A DNA stretch of 64,000 nt from Schistosoma mansoni (Eukaryota > Platyhelminthes > Trematoda > Strigeidida > Schistosomatidae). The stretch's first letter is position 1, and each line of letters begins with the position of its first letter. A program made the position numbers and the translations under genes. The notes under the pieces are model-generated. The model had not been told where the DNA came from and made no database searches. It saw nothing but the letters and a program-made list of their open reading frames with translations. The stretch spans positions 53,328,746 through 53,392,745 of the forward strand of contig NC_031495.1 in assembly GCF_000237925.1 (NCBI RefSeq), given 5' to 3'. Positions 24,401 to 36,821 of the stretch are shown here, in pieces.

Positions 24401-27400
24401 CCTGTAGCTTTTCTAGAGTTATTGCCGGTCCCAAGTCTGAGTGAAGGAGGAGGGTTAGGCATGGGGTCGGCAACCCCAGCCCGTGGGAAAAAAATCTTGC
24501 TAGAAAAACGCCAACCAGAAAAAAACAATTTAAACCATGTGAACTCTGCCCTCTCATTTGAAGGAAGATTTATGACGCCTCAGGATGAAAGCCGAGATTC
24601 TTCACAAGTCACGAGACCGATGCCCCTTCTAACAACCACAGCAACAACCAGTATAGGTGTATGGAGTGTTTGAACAATGAGGGAGATCGGCAGGTTTAAT
24701 CAAGCAGCTAGGGAAATGAGGAGATACAACTTGACGGTGCTCGGAATAAGTGAAACCCATTGGATCCAAGCTAGACAGGAAAGGTTAGATTCGAGAAAGG
24801 TGTTGCTGTACTCTGGCCACATACAAGAAGATGCTTCGCACACTTAGGTATTTACTCTGATGCTGTTCAAAGTAGCACGGAAAGCATTATAGGATGGAAA
24901 TCTCATGGACCCAAGATCATCAAAGCATCATTCAAAACAAAGAAGAAATCACAATCAATGTTATCTAGTGTTATGTACCCACCAACGATAGCACGACGAT
25001 GATAAAGATCAGTTCTAATCGAGGCTACAATCAAACATAGCGAAGTGTCTAAGGAAGGATCTCACCATCCTGATGAGAGATATAAGCCCCAAAGTTGGAA
25101 TGGACAACATCGGATATGGAGATATCATGCGACGACATGGACTAGGAGAAAGGAACAAGAATGGATACAGATTTGCAAATCTACGAGCATTCGATAAATT
25201 GGTTATAGACAGCACTATATTCTCAGGAATTGCATACATAAGGTTACATGGGTCTCACCAGGCCAAACCACAGAGAACCAGATAGATCACATTTGTATCA
25301 ATATGAAATTCAGAAGGACAATGTAAGATGTGAAAACAAGGAGAGGAGCTAACATACCTTCTGATCACCACCTGATTGTGGCCAATATGAGACTGAAGCT
25401 AAAGAAACACTGGAAAACTGGACAAACAGTATTACAAAGGTTCAATACAGCCTTCCTTCGAGATACTAACAAACTCAACCAATTCAAGATAACTCTCAAC
25501 AACAGGTTCCAAGCTCTACACGATCCACTGAAAGAACAAGAAACTACGATGGAGAATAACTGGAAAGCGATCAAAAAAGCATTAATTTTAACGTGTCAGG
25601 AAGTTCTGGGTTGCAAAAAGCATCACAACAAGGAATGGATCTTTGTTGAAACCCTGGACAGGATTCAAGAAACGAAGGACAAGAAACTAGCAATTAACAA
25701 CAGTCGAACACGAGTAGAGAAAGTCAAGGTACAAGCACAGTACGCAGAAGCAAACAGGCAAGTGAAGGAGAGCGTTAAAGCCGACAAGCAGAAATACATG
25801 GGAGAACTAGCAACGACGGCGGAAAAAATTGCAACAGAAGGGAATATGAAACAACTATATGATACAACGAAGAAACTAGTAGGGAGATATAGTAAACCGG
25901 AGAGACCAGTCAACGACAAAGAAGGAAAGACAATTATGGAAATTCAAGTACAGAGGATGAGATGAGTAGTATACTTTGAGGAACTGCTGAATAGACCAGC
26001 TCCATTGAATCTACCGGAGATCGAATCAGTACACACTGACCTTCCTATAGATGTCACACCACCAACGATCAAGGAAGTCAAGATGGCCATCAGACAAATC
26101 AAGAGCGAGAAAGCCACGGGACCTGACAATATACCAGCTGAAGCACTGATGTCATACATAAACGCAACTGCAAACACGCTCCCGTTCTTTTCAGGATGAT
26201 TCAGGAGGAAGAGCAAGTGCTACTGACAGACTGGGAAGAAGGGAACCGCATCAAGATATCAAAGGAAGAAGATCTGAGCAAATGTGAGAACTACAGAGGC
26301 ATCACACTGTTGTCGGTTCCAGGAAAAGTTTTCAACAGAGTGTTGCTCAACAGAATGGAAGGCTTAGTAGACACCCGACTTCGAGATCAACAAGCTGGAT
26401 TCTGTAAGGATCGGTCGTGCACAGACCAAATTACGACACTACGAGTCATCGTTGAACAATCAGTTGATCGGGACTCGTCATTATACATCAGCTTCATTGA
26501 ATATGAGAAAGCATTCAACAGTAGGGATAGAAGAACCTTAAGGAAACTTCTTCGACACTGTGTAGTTCCTCAGAAGATTGTCAACATTATCCAGAACTCA
26601 TACGATGGACTACAGTGCAAAGTCGTGCATGGAGGACAGCTGACAGATGCATTTCCAGTAAGGACTGGAGTCAGACAGGGCTGTCTACTTTCCCCCTTCC
26701 TCTTCTTCTGGTGATTGACTGCATTATGAAAACCGACACATCTAAGGGAAAGCACGGAATACAATGGACATCTCAAAATCAATTAGATAATTTAGACTTC
26801 GCAGATGACCTAATCCTTCTACCCCATACACACAAAAAAATACAGATGAAAACAATAGATGTTGCTGTAACCCTTGGATCAATAGACCTCAACATACACA
26901 AAGGAAAAAGCAAGATTCCCAAATACAACACAGAGAACGCCAAGTCAATCACACTTGATGGAGAAATTCTGGAAGATGTAGAAACATTCACGTAACTGGG
27001 AAGCATCACTGATGAACAAGGAGGATTTGATTCAGATGTGGAAGCGAGGATTGGCAAAGAAAGAACAGCATTTCTACGAGTGAGGAACATATGGAACTCA
27101 AAACAACTGTCAACTAACTTCAAAGTCACAATCTTCAATACGAACGTCAAGACAGTCCTACTGTACGGAGCTGAAACGTGGAGAACTAATACATCCATCG
27201 TCAAGAAGGTACAAGTATTCATAAACAGTTGTCTACGCAAAATACTCAACATTTACTGGTCGGTTACTATCAGCAAGAGCGTTTTATAGGAGAGGACAAA
27301 CCAGCTTCCAGCTGAAGAGGAAATTAGGAAAAAACAGTGGAAGTGGATGGGACGGAAACCACTAAACTGCATCACGAGGCAAGAGCCAACTTGGAATCCT

Positions 27401-30400
27401 GAAGAAAATGGAGAAGAGGGAGGCTGGAGAACACACTGCGTCGGGAATTGGAAGCAGACATGAAAAGAATGAATAACAGCTGGAAAAGATTGTCCAGGAC
27501 AGTATTGAATGGAGAGTGCTGCCTATGCTCTTCCACGAGGGGTAACATGCGTAAATAAGTAAGTAAATGATAAATCCCAAAAAATAAGTTGGGATCCGTA
27601 GGAGTTACTTAGTACAATATATATTTAGCAATTAATAAAAGAGAGTTAATTTTGCCAAAACCTTAACATGGTACTTGCTTTTTTAAATTCAAATCTAAAA
27701 ATAACATACCTCTTTAGTGCGTTAATAAAAAGTTTGTTGTAGTATAAAGATAAGAACCCAAGTAGTTTTACATTATTTTTATTATTAATTCGTTGCTAAA
27801 GATAGCCTTGTACACAGGAGCTAACATTCGTCAACCAAAAGATTGAATAGAATTTATGAGCTTCAGTTCCAATTTATACTTATCTCCCAAAAGTATCACC
27901 AACACTGAATCAACGTAATGTTAACTTGATTGCATCATTCTGTTCAATTGACTTGTTTACACTAAATCATTGTTCCGTACTGTATCCCTACAGTTATTTA
28001 CAAAACGAGTAATAAACTATTCCAAATGTGATACACAGAATTTTCTATGTTTAATAGTCATGAAGCAGCTCAATAAGATCGTTTCCCAGTGACAAAATAA
28101 CCAGTTGATAACTTTGAAGAGACAAATATAAATCTACTGTTTGAATGGAGCAATTAAACAATTTTATAGGACTGAGAAACAATATGCCAGTACCAAATAT
28201 TTAAATTAGCTCTACAATAAACCCATACTTTCAGATTCTATAAGTCGGAACAGATTAATGAAACTTTCAATTCTAGACGAAATCATGTAAAAACTACATA
28301 ATAATTAAAAGAAACAAGATCGTAGACAAAAATTCTTCATATAGTTAAACTATTGAGAAAAAGGTGGTATCCATAAAATGAGGATAACAAAAAAAACACC
28401 AGGGATGCAATTAAGTGTGAAAATATTTAAAATTTTATAAATTCACTTCAATTAATTATTGTTATACAATCAGTCTTAGTGAGAACAATGAACTAAATAG
28501 ACAACTTCCCTGTCCATATGACAATACTAAAGGAATCATTTGTTGGAATCAACTAGTGTGTGCAGTCGACCATGACGAAAGTTATTAATTATGTTTCGAA
28601 AAGAGTTCCAGATTACATATTTGACTTTCACCAATATTGTAATAAGGTTGAATCTTAGTCACTGATCAACATGAATATAGCATTATTAGTTATCACTAAG
28701 ATCTAACTTACAGATAGTATATACAATTATTGAATTATATTTAAACCACTATCAAGACTAATATTATAGCCAAGCAGTTACTGAGACCCAATTCGAAGAT
28801 CAGAACTTTCTAGCTTATAATGCTCAGATTTTTTCCACAACCCCAACAAAAATCAGTAACTCGTAATATAAATGAAATTGAGATGAATAAGAAGTGCTGT
28901 GTGGTAGATCCGCAAAAATGTACACTCACCTCTTCAATAAGATATAGTCTGTCAATAATTCGCGATTGGAGAGATTTTAACCAAGATTCAATTTCTCCAA
29001 AATGTTCTGACTCAGTAGATTTTGATGATTGTTCACATAATTTATTATCAGATAATCTATCTGGAAAGCAGTTAATGCCTGAGAGTTGTTGAGCCCACGA
29101 ATATGGTCGTCCAATGGATTCGCATGCATTCCATGTAATCGATTTTTGTGAGTTAGGAAGAAATAAAACAGGTATATCTGAACTACAACCACCGAAACCA
29201 ATTTGATCACAAGACCATTGTAAACTGGACAAAAGCTGTTCAGAATTAAGCAAGCTGCTATAAAAATACAGTATAAAAAAGTGGATTTCAGAAAAAAGAA
29301 TGAAACTAAATCTAACTTCGCTTTAAATTAAACAAACAAGGTACACAAACAAATCGTAACACTCTAGGCATGGTTAAAAAAGATCAGTTAAACATTACAG
29401 TTCTTTCGAACTCATACCTGGACACTAATGTTTAAGGAGAGAACATTGTCAGAAGATTCCACCATTCTCAACTCAAATTTGAGTTTCATTTATGTAAGGA
29501 ACAGAATGAGGGCTTTCTGGAAGTGGCAAATACAATTAATTTTGATATGGTATAGAGTTAACAGATGAAAGGCTCAGAAACATACACTCAATAATAAACC
29601 AAGTTATCTCGTCTCCAGAAAACAATTTTAACTGGTTTCCCACATGATCGTAAAATGTTACTTAAACTTCCGTTGTCGATTTGATTTATATCGATTTCCC
29701 ATCAAGGGGTGATTTGGCCGAAAATTACAGTAGGTAAAAGATATAGTAATGTCTGTAGTATTACTTAAAGTGGAAAATGAAGAAATATTTGGGAAAAATT
29801 AGTCTAATTTTTCTGTTAGTGTGAAAAATATAAACTTAATTAAATGAACTTTTGGTAAGTTTTCCACTGTTTTGTCTACCCTTGCAAGTCTATCGACCCT
29901 TATATTTATTAAAATCTTTCTTGCGAACACAGAAGTTTCAACTAGGATTTGCCAGCCAACTCCTTAATTAACATTCATGAGATATTCAAGAGTACGGAGC
30001 ACTATTTTTTACCATACAACCATGAAACATAGACAAAGTTGATTATGTGTCAACCGATGTCACTGATAATGGCGTAAACAATATTAACTGTGAGGTTTAG
30101 GTGGGTTCGTGAAAACTTATGCATCAAGACATCTTGGGGTTTGCGTTAAAAATGCTAAATCAGTGAATAATCGAACGCCCAATGGTGCTTAAGTAGGATA
30201 AATATGAAGGAAGTCTCAAAATAACGATATCGAAACATGGTAGTAGGCAATGAAGTCTTGACAAGATCTTAAACAAAATCTATAAAATACTCTAGTCCTG
30301 ACGAAAATTAAACTCATTTACGTAAAAGTACCTAACCTTTATTATGCTCTCCCGTATATCTGTTTTAAAACTAACAGCATAAGGTGTGTAATTGTTTCCC

Positions 30401-33400
30401 TCTTGTTAACAGCTAGAAATTACAGTTATATTCAATGTCTCACAAAATAATCACTCATACAAAATATGACCTGTATACACAACAAACATGAATTAGAAAA
30501 GTTTACTATCCAATGATTACATGCCGTTAGCCACTCACTTTCCAGTTTTTGATCGGAGAAGTGAAGCAATTTTGTCTACTGAAAACTGTAATCTCACCGT
30601 TACCAGATGTAAATCTAACATCCAAGCAAATGATAATCTGATACTAAAACCACGTTCACTCAATGGTATATCTACAGAGAGAAGGAAATTAATTACTTTT
30701 ATAGAATAATGTCAATATATTTGTGTGAAATAAGACTTAATTAGAATGAAATTGTAGATTTTTCTCTCTTTTCTAATTGAAGAGAAGAGCGCAGTGTTCA
30801 TATAGACGTTTCTCACGTTTGAAATGTAAACTTGCGTTAACCATGTAATTTGACCCTATAGTAAAGAAGCACTGTTTTTCATAGTTCTTACGATTGATGC
30901 AACTTCTATAAGTTTATAATCAATCAAAAGGTGTATTTTGACAAATTAATCTTGTCAAAAATCTTCCAACCGAATCATAATAACAGGGTAGTTTGAACAC
31001 TAATATTATCTTTCCCTACCAGGCGTACTGGAATGAGAAGGGAAAGGTAGGAGCATATAACTAAATAATAGGTCATATTGATTATTACTTGAAGAAACAA
31101 ACACATTATTTTCTCAGTTAAAAGAAATCTCATTTATCTGTTTATTGCATAATTTTTTAGTGTACAACGATATCCTGAAATATGAGTTGAGTTTCATTTT
31201 AACTGTGAAGTAAATTATATCGAATTCATACAAATTGCCAATCACGATAATTCAAGTTATAATTCTTGTTTCTTGGAAAAACTATCTACGAGTATAATTT
31301 CATCAGCAACAAAAACAATAAAGAATATGAAACAAATCCCACCTGAATTTTTCGGGACAGAAACCGTTAACAAAACAGTTAATGGATGGAATTTAATAGT
31401 CTTTTCATTGGTAAACTCTTTATCTGTATCATCGATGCCTTCTGTTGCATAACGTTTCTTTTTCTAATAAAAAGCAGAATCAGAGTTTTTGTAAAAAGAA
31501 CAATTACTTAACAAGTAGTAAGATTTACATTTTCAAATGATTTACGCTCATAACTATCATTAGTATAAAGAATTATCTTTACAAAAAAAGTAAGAAATTC
31601 AGAGTACAACACAAATGCTAATGACATTTTATTCAGTTCATTAAAGTTATATCGGTCTATTTCTGTATATCGATGAAAAGCCATCGAAATAATAGTTTCT
31701 ATTAACTGTTAGTCAGTCAGAAACAACGTAGAACTTCGTACGCACGTAAGTACATCAGTTCAAGTTACCATACCACATTAGCACAGAGATACAATTGTTG
31801 ATTCAAATTTCCTAGTGGTAGAGGTAGTAATGCATTATTATGGTTGTATAAACCCTTAACTAGTCTACTGTGATAGTGCACGTAAAATACAAACAAGAAC
31901 ACAATTTACCATAAACGAAATCATTCCTTACTTTAAACTCAAATTCTGAATAGCTTGATAACATACACATATTAATTTTATAGTCCTGATGTGTTTACTT
32001 CTCCTTTTAACTTTTATTCAGTATTTTATTTGTCTTCTCGGAACATATTGTATTCAAATCAGTCAGTTACCTCAACACTCATAAATATTAAGTTTATCTA
32101 GGTAACGAGAACCTCAAAACATGTAGCCACTTACATATATCAGGTTAACAGTCGGTGACTTCATGAACTAATCCTATAGTATTCCGTTTTAATTCGAATG
32201 TCGCATATAAAAAAAACTATAACTAACGCGTTTTTTATTCCCCTCTCCATCATCTACATCGGAATCATCAGCTTCCTGTGGTGAAGACTGGGATTCCGTT
32301 TGTTCTGTCGTTTGATTAACAGCTTTGGCCAATTCCGAATCACCTTCGATCGATACAGAAAATTCTGATTTTTTTCCTACAATAAGAAGAACAACTCAAC
32401 AAAATAGTTTAATTAGAAATATATTATCTGCATTCACGTAGCTAATAACGGCACTATAAAAAATATAATTAAAAAAAACTCCAACTCATTTTAGGACGAA
32501 AACCAGAACCCATTATATTTTAGCCAAACACACCAAAGAAATGAAATTGTAGTCGAGGCATTTTAGAAATACTAAGCTGTCACTTTTCTTATTAGTTAAC
32601 ACATCAATCGGTTAAATTCACAACAAATAACTTGCTTCATCGATCATACAACAATGTTCAAATATATTTATTAAAACAACCTATAAATTACACATAAAAC
32701 TACATTTCTCTTATTACAGAACTGAAAAAGCCTATCAAGAAAACAGAAAAAGTGGATGAGCGATGGTAATCTCAAAACAGCGAAAGTCAATAATAACTGT
32801 TTATATCCAATTCCATTTTTTGCCCAAAAATTTAGCTCAACAAGTGTTTAAATATTTTAGCTTTATTGATACACGCATGTATATTACATATATTAGCTTT
32901 GTGAAAAAACTGACTCTATAAAAGCTTAATATTCAGTGGGAACTTGTGGTGTCACAGTCATTACTGTCGGTCGCAACGAGAGCATAATTTATGGTGGAAA
33001 ACATACAAAGTAAGAAGTACTCAATCGAATAGGACAATTAAAAAAAGGTGTATCAGAGCAAATGCATAAGGAGTCTAATGATCAAAAACGCGACTAATGG
33101 GGAATTAACTCTATATTATAATAACGCCTTCATGTTTAAACTTATAAATAATGCGTTCAAGTTTTAGTATTAGTATGCAGGTAAAAGGCCTTAAACAGAA
33201 TGAGAACCACGTCTAAAATTTCATTAGCTACCGAATGACGAGCTGTCAGCCACTAGCAAAACCAAAATAAACCCATATTACATACGAAGAAGAACAGTGG
33301 ACACTCACTGACAAATACAGATGAAGCTGACTTAACTAACAATGGTGGAAGTACACTACACTGACGGCCCTAAGTGAACCAATTAAAGTGAAAAGATATT

Positions 33401-35267
33401 ACTTTCATGATTTCTCCGCGAAATTCAATGCACAGTGAGGGGTAACATGTATCTTATTACAAACTAAGTAAAAATTGCCAGTACTTGGTCCCTAAAATAC
33501 CCGTAGTCAATGAACATAAAGTACTTTACATGCAATTATACAGTGAATGTACGGTAGCGAGAAATACCTGCTCAAAATCCAGATAGTTTATCGGAGTACT
33601 TAATGTGATTCAATTCACAGTCAAGGATGTTTGTGTAGCTAAACAGTATTTTCCCACTCGAACTCCCGGCTCTAAATCTCCAACCTAGCTTTTGTAAGTT
33701 TATAAACAAAAGTTTGGCAGAGTATGATTGGATTATACCTGAGTTCAGTCAGTGATGAAAACTCACCTTTATTCATAACCACAGCCCAACCACTAATACT
33801 TAAATTTCCTTCGTTTTTTACTAAAAATAATGTAACATATAAGGGCTTATTAATCATATAAAAGTTATTTAGCCAATTTAATTAATTGTTAATTCTTTTA
33901 TGTCTAAACACTTTTTAGATTGGCTAATAAGTAGCCCAGAGTCATCAGTATAGTATATTTCTAAGACGGTAATTGATCAAGGAATGCAGGACACAACAAC
34001 CAGGGTATGTAATACTCCCAGTTCCAACTTCGTCTTACCTACTACTGTCTAAACAATCAAATAGTATTACTAATCGTCATATTACATCTCAAAATCGAAA
34101 GCACGAACAAATGAATGGTTACTGAATTACATCTAAATGACTGAATACGCTACCCTCTTTTGGTTCCGGAATTAGTAAAATTCATCCAACTCAAATAAAA
34201 AAGTTTTCTAAACTACCTGACATAGATATGTATGACTTTAAGAGAGAATACAGAATATACAGTGGTGAAGGTAGGAGAAATGCCAAATTATACTGTTCAT
34301 TCTCGCTTGTAAATGGTAAGTCCATTAGTTCCTGGACAATCAAAGTACTCTAAAAATAGTTGATAAACTTCAATGTGGTAAATAAACAACTTACTTCAGC
34401 AACATCCTTCAACTTTGGGCCAAAACTAGCCAAATAATTTCGTTTCTTTTTAATGGTTTGTGAAGTAGATTCAACAGCACTTTTCAGCTTATCACAAGAG
34501 TCAGACAAACTGGAATACACTAAACTATTTAATAAAAAGAAAATTACGCCTTTCGTTGTTCAAGCTCCCAATGAAGACGCTCCAAAGTCTCCTGATGTTC
34601 TGATAAGCTTCCAACCTATAGATTTGTAAAATATAAAGCAAAAAACTACTCTGCGCCCAGTTTTCTCATAGAACTCTTCTACTGGAATTAATTTTATATC
34701 TTCATGTCGAGACCTATTGTGGTAAATAAGCAAACACTAAAATACAACTCACCTAAATTCTAAACATGTTTGAATTTCATTTTCAAGGTGAGCGACTTCA
34801 TATAAAAGATTCTGCAAACCTAAGTGCAACTGATCCACTTTATTCTTATTCTATTAGAATTAAAATATGAGGTAATCTTAGCACATCTTCAAGTTACCTC
34901 TGCAGTTATTTCTCGAGATTTTCGAATCCTAAACTGAGTTCTTCTGTTCAACTCCTTGATAGATATCATCAGTGAGGCAAACTGCGAAGCATTAATCTGA
35001 AAAAATTATCCAGGTAAGTGTATTCAGTATACCTTCTCCTGTGATTTTTTACGCTGCCATGTATTTTTTATGAACTCGCGTAAGGATTCACAACAATCTC
35101 GGAATTGTAAAAGATCGTGAGCACTTCCATCCAATTTCACAGAATTCTCTTCATGATAGAATGAATTTATTGACTTTGAATTCTGAATTAAGTGGCTGAA
35201 ATACTGATAATTGAATGCATACTTCGTTATTAAGAGCTTCATCTTGCGATTTGCCTTTATTAGACAT
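18411..35267 (-). CDS. THOC5: THO complex subunit 5 homologue, complete 17-exon gene
   Basis: THOC5 is a subunit of the nuclear THO/TREX complex, which couples transcription to mRNA export. The spliced CDS is 2229 nt (742 aa; human 683). Exons: 35267-35223, 35182-35033, 34996-34898, 34850-34753, 34713-34650, 34615-34548, 34509-34395, 34349-34217, 32376-32228, 31463-31343, 30671-30539, 29257-28930, 22909-22793, 22315-22225, 21809-21661, 20003-19699, 18474-18411. Every junction is GT...AG and phases agree throughout. Matches to human THOC5: [13 protein letters not shown] (about 111), LHWELEQRK (166), [10 protein letters not shown] (217), SVSIEG (264), an acidic stretch (289-303), [19 protein letters not shown] (441) and a C-terminus ending FVHR (human FSHR). 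The N-terminal half is helical and likely coiled coil; the C-terminal half corresponds to the family's RWD-type region. Introns 1-7 are 34-47 nt, later ones 415-6020 nt. No internal stop was seen. Confidence 0.94.
19699..20003 (-). CDS. THOC5: THOC5 exon 16
   Basis: Begins [14 protein letters not shown] (human AMEGEVNVCYKELC), followed by a low-complexity Asn/Ser insert and [16 protein letters not shown] (human LTNQLQRLCVLLDVYL). Ends in phase 2 at TTAG/gtaagt. Confidence 0.92.
20658..21184 (-). mobile_element. short SR2-derived non-autonomous element with TSD (THOC5 intron 15)
   Basis: 527 bp flanked by the 12-bp direct repeat ACATCAGTTCAT (20646-20657 and 21185-21196). On the minus strand it has about 430 bp equal to the 5' UTR of the intact SR2-like element at 40.4-44.4 kb. 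This is joined directly to its last 90 bp (TTTGTGCGGCGCATATTTAT... and a TAAATAAA tail), so the whole ORF is missing. The same junction occurs at 39.7 and 45.3-47.9 kb. The copy sits in the tail of a SINE. Confidence 0.88.
21197..21385 (+). repeat. SINE tail and partial SINE (tRNA-like plus broken hammerhead)
   Basis: 21197-21240 is the tail of a SINE split by the short SR2-derived element. From about 21260 a second SINE starts (GTCGGCTCAGTGGTCTAGAG) and ends within the hammerhead (GCACTGCTAAGGAGTCTCAC), before GAAA. No ribozyme. Confidence 0.65.
21661..21809 (-). CDS. THOC5: THOC5 exon 15
   Basis: Encodes [19 protein letters not shown] and a [11 protein letters not shown] stretch, which corresponds to the human [20 protein letters not shown] region. 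Boundaries TTTCAG and CAG/gtaatt. Confidence 0.87.
22225..22315 (-). CDS. THOC5: THOC5 exon 14
   Basis: Encodes [18 protein letters not shown] and [10 protein letters not shown]. Ends in phase 1 at a GTAGGT donor, in phase with exon 15. Sequence similarity to human THOC5 is weak here; the call rests on splice phase and position. Confidence 0.8.
22793..22909 (-). CDS. THOC5: THOC5 exon 13
   Basis: Encodes [18 protein letters not shown] then [17 protein letters not shown] (human [21 protein letters not shown]). The acceptor CTTAG is chosen over a TTTCAG 7 nt further in because only the first keeps the frame. Confidence 0.88.
24393..27569 (+). mobile_element. RTE-A LINE, near full length, in THOC5 intron 12
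   Basis: 3177 bp flanked by the 9-bp TSD ATAAATCCC (24384-24392 and 27570-27578), with a 3' tail of GTAA-like repeats. Order: 5' UTR, decayed AP-type endonuclease ([18 protein letters not shown]), linker, RT ([37 protein letters not shown]), and C-terminal region ([22 protein letters not shown]). Opposite strand to THOC5. Disabled: it shares stops at 25327, 25963 and 27287 and a frame break near 26195 with other copies, and has further private lesions. Confidence 0.93.
25330..26714 (+). pseudogene. RTE-A RT region, open pieces with shared lesions
   Basis: Three open stretches (25330-25965, 26005-26199, 26196-26714) cover the linker and RT fingers/palm. The first ends at TGA where related elements have Trp ([10 protein letters not shown]). 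The second runs to a one-base shift just before the block read as [17 protein letters not shown] motif A reads FIEYEKAFN, whereas active relatives have FIDYEKAFD, so the metal-binding Asp is replaced. From about 25480 to 26683 it is almost base-for-base the same as 51518-52721. Not a functional enzyme. Confidence 0.88.
28930..29257 (-). CDS. THOC5: THOC5 exon 12
   Basis: The largest exon (328 nt). Contains [13 protein letters not shown] (human LLSPDSVLSCLY), [17 protein letters not shown] (human GHPYLWVQKLGGLHFP) and [17 protein letters not shown] (human LKTRVQSRLALHKQF). Donor GAG/gtgagt at 28929. Confidence 0.94.
30539..30671 (-). CDS. THOC5: THOC5 exon 11
   Basis: Encodes [28 protein letters not shown] and [11 protein letters not shown], matching human [20 protein letters not shown]. 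Acceptor CTGTAG and donor AAA/gtgagt join in phase to exons 10 and 12. Confidence 0.9.
31343..31463 (-). CDS. THOC5: THOC5 exon 10
   Basis: Begins KKKRYATEG and contains [12 protein letters not shown] (human LKRHPLSVMLDL). Ends in phase 1 at a GTGGGA donor. Confidence 0.92.
32228..32376 (-). CDS. THOC5: THOC5 exon 9
   Basis: Residues 258-307. Contains [10 protein letters not shown] (human KTLSVAIEGS) and an acidic [17 protein letters not shown] tail like the human acidic stretch before KRRR. The acceptor TTGTAG and the donor CGC/gttagt are in phase with exons 8 and 10. Confidence 0.92.
34217..35267 (-). CDS. THOC5: THOC5 exons 1-8 with micro-introns
   Basis: Eight exons encode residues 1-257, separated by introns of 40, 36, 47, 39, 34, 38 and 45 nt. 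ATG is at 35267-35265; [15 protein letters not shown] is exon 1. Exon 2 holds [15 protein letters not shown], exons 3-4 the helical [17 protein letters not shown]...QNLLYEV segment, exon 6 LHWELEQRK, and exon 8 VQELMDLPF and the SPLYILY segment (human PPLYVLF). Without splicing, stops appear in the micro-introns, so single-frame ORFs here are misleading. Confidence 0.93.
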
Positions 35268-36540
35268 TATCCTACAATGCAGCATACAATGAATAATGAA
35301 AAGTTATAAGTGTTACGTAATGAGTCACTAATATTAAAAAATAAATTTAGAACCTATGAACAGAATGTAAAACATCTTGTTGTGGAAAATTATTCTTCAA
35401 GTCCATATCTAAGTAGTCGATTTTGAGTCACATTGTTTATAAGAACCAATGAAAGTCCCCGTGTTCTCAAATCAAAGTAAATGAAAACGGATTCAAACCT
35501 GAGACTTGCTTATTGGAAGCCGATCACTTTAACTACTAAGTCATCACAGTAAAATATAAAAAAACGTAATAAAACCTGATTAGACGATTCCATTAAATTC
35601 ACGTTAACTAGAACGTATATCTAAATAAAATACAACATGTAGAAACAAAAGTAAAATATGACAATAGCACACATGATTTGCTCTTGAGTTTTCTTATACA
35701 CTGAAATAAGATCAGTAGTTTCGGACCTGAAACAAATGAGTCCGGTATTTTTGGAAAATTTAACTAAAACGTTTCTTATGTGAAGTAAGTTCTACCGTAT
35801 ATTTTATGACTCATTATCATTAAGGAATACCACTGGACTTTGACTACATTTTCCTTTTAAGACGCACAAATAAAGTTCAAATTAGCAGAATAGAACAACT
35901 TAGTGGTGAAATAACATTTTGGAATGAGGCGGTCACCGTCCTCACCTTCGAAGGAGACCTACATACTTTGAGTAACAATTACCAAAGCACAAATCCCCTC
36001 CTTATTCCCCTAAAACTGCTGTACCCGTTATACTCAGCAAGTTATGCGAAAGCTTGTGAAAAAAATGACTCGTGACAAGCAAGCCCGTTTTCCACGTAGG
36101 TAGTATATGTATTGACTACGTTTCCATCCCCTGATAATTGCTAGAACACCATTGCGATTATTATAAGCCAATAACAGGCATTTCTTGACGTCAATTCTGT
36201 CTTAAACTCAGTAGAAAAAGTTGTAATCTGGGATTCAATGCCAAAAAATGTTTGAAGATTTTATCAAAACACTAAAGACTGCACACAAAAACAGAATAAA
36301 ACCAACTCTCTGTTACCAAGATTGGGGATCAGTAGTTAGCATGCAATACTTAGTTTTTTTAGGTTTACCAGTATTTGTCATGGGTTCATAAAATATAGCC
36401 CACGATAAACTAACTAGTCCTACAAGCAAACACTTAGCTAATATCGAAGCAACGCTATTTACATAAAGAATGATCTCGTTTGAAAAATCTCTTAATTGAG
36501 ATGGAGGACTGGATGTTAGCTTAAAATAACAATCCGTTTA
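35268..36540. other. THOC5 upstream region, AT-rich
   Basis: Expected to contain the THOC5 promoter and 5' UTR. No specific promoter element can be supported, and no other gene or repeat was recognised. Confidence 0.4.
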
Positions 36541-36710
36541 GTTGAGAAGTCCTTGGTAGATTCACATTCTGAGTTGCAGATTACTCTGCCAAAGACCCAA
36601 AGTAAGACAATATTTAACCCTACCGCAGATGGGAAAAGTTTGGCATCATCAAACATTGTAGTGAGTCATTCGCTCGACTTCCACAACTTTGTTACAAGTA
36701 AAACTAACGG

Positions 36711-36821
36711 TAACTACTTCTATGAATTCGGTGTTCATCATGTGCTAATGAGGTGTGAAAACTTGGATTGATGCATATATATGCCTGGTCGTACGTCGTA
36801 GCTTACTGACTGACGAAGCTA
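36711..36821 (+). mobile_element. RTE-B 3' tail fragment
   Basis: About 110 bp of the RTE-B 3' UTR, ending in TTACTGACTGAC, inserted within ORF1 of the CR1-like element. No clear TSD. Confidence 0.8.

Noticed and set aside
33672-33857. Minus-strand ORF with [13 protein letters not shown] that resembles the THOC5 PPLYVLF segment and ends at a good donor
   Set aside because: No acceptor AG can open the frame before it. Exon 8 (34349-34217) supplies the matching segment, and its phase joins exon 9 directly.
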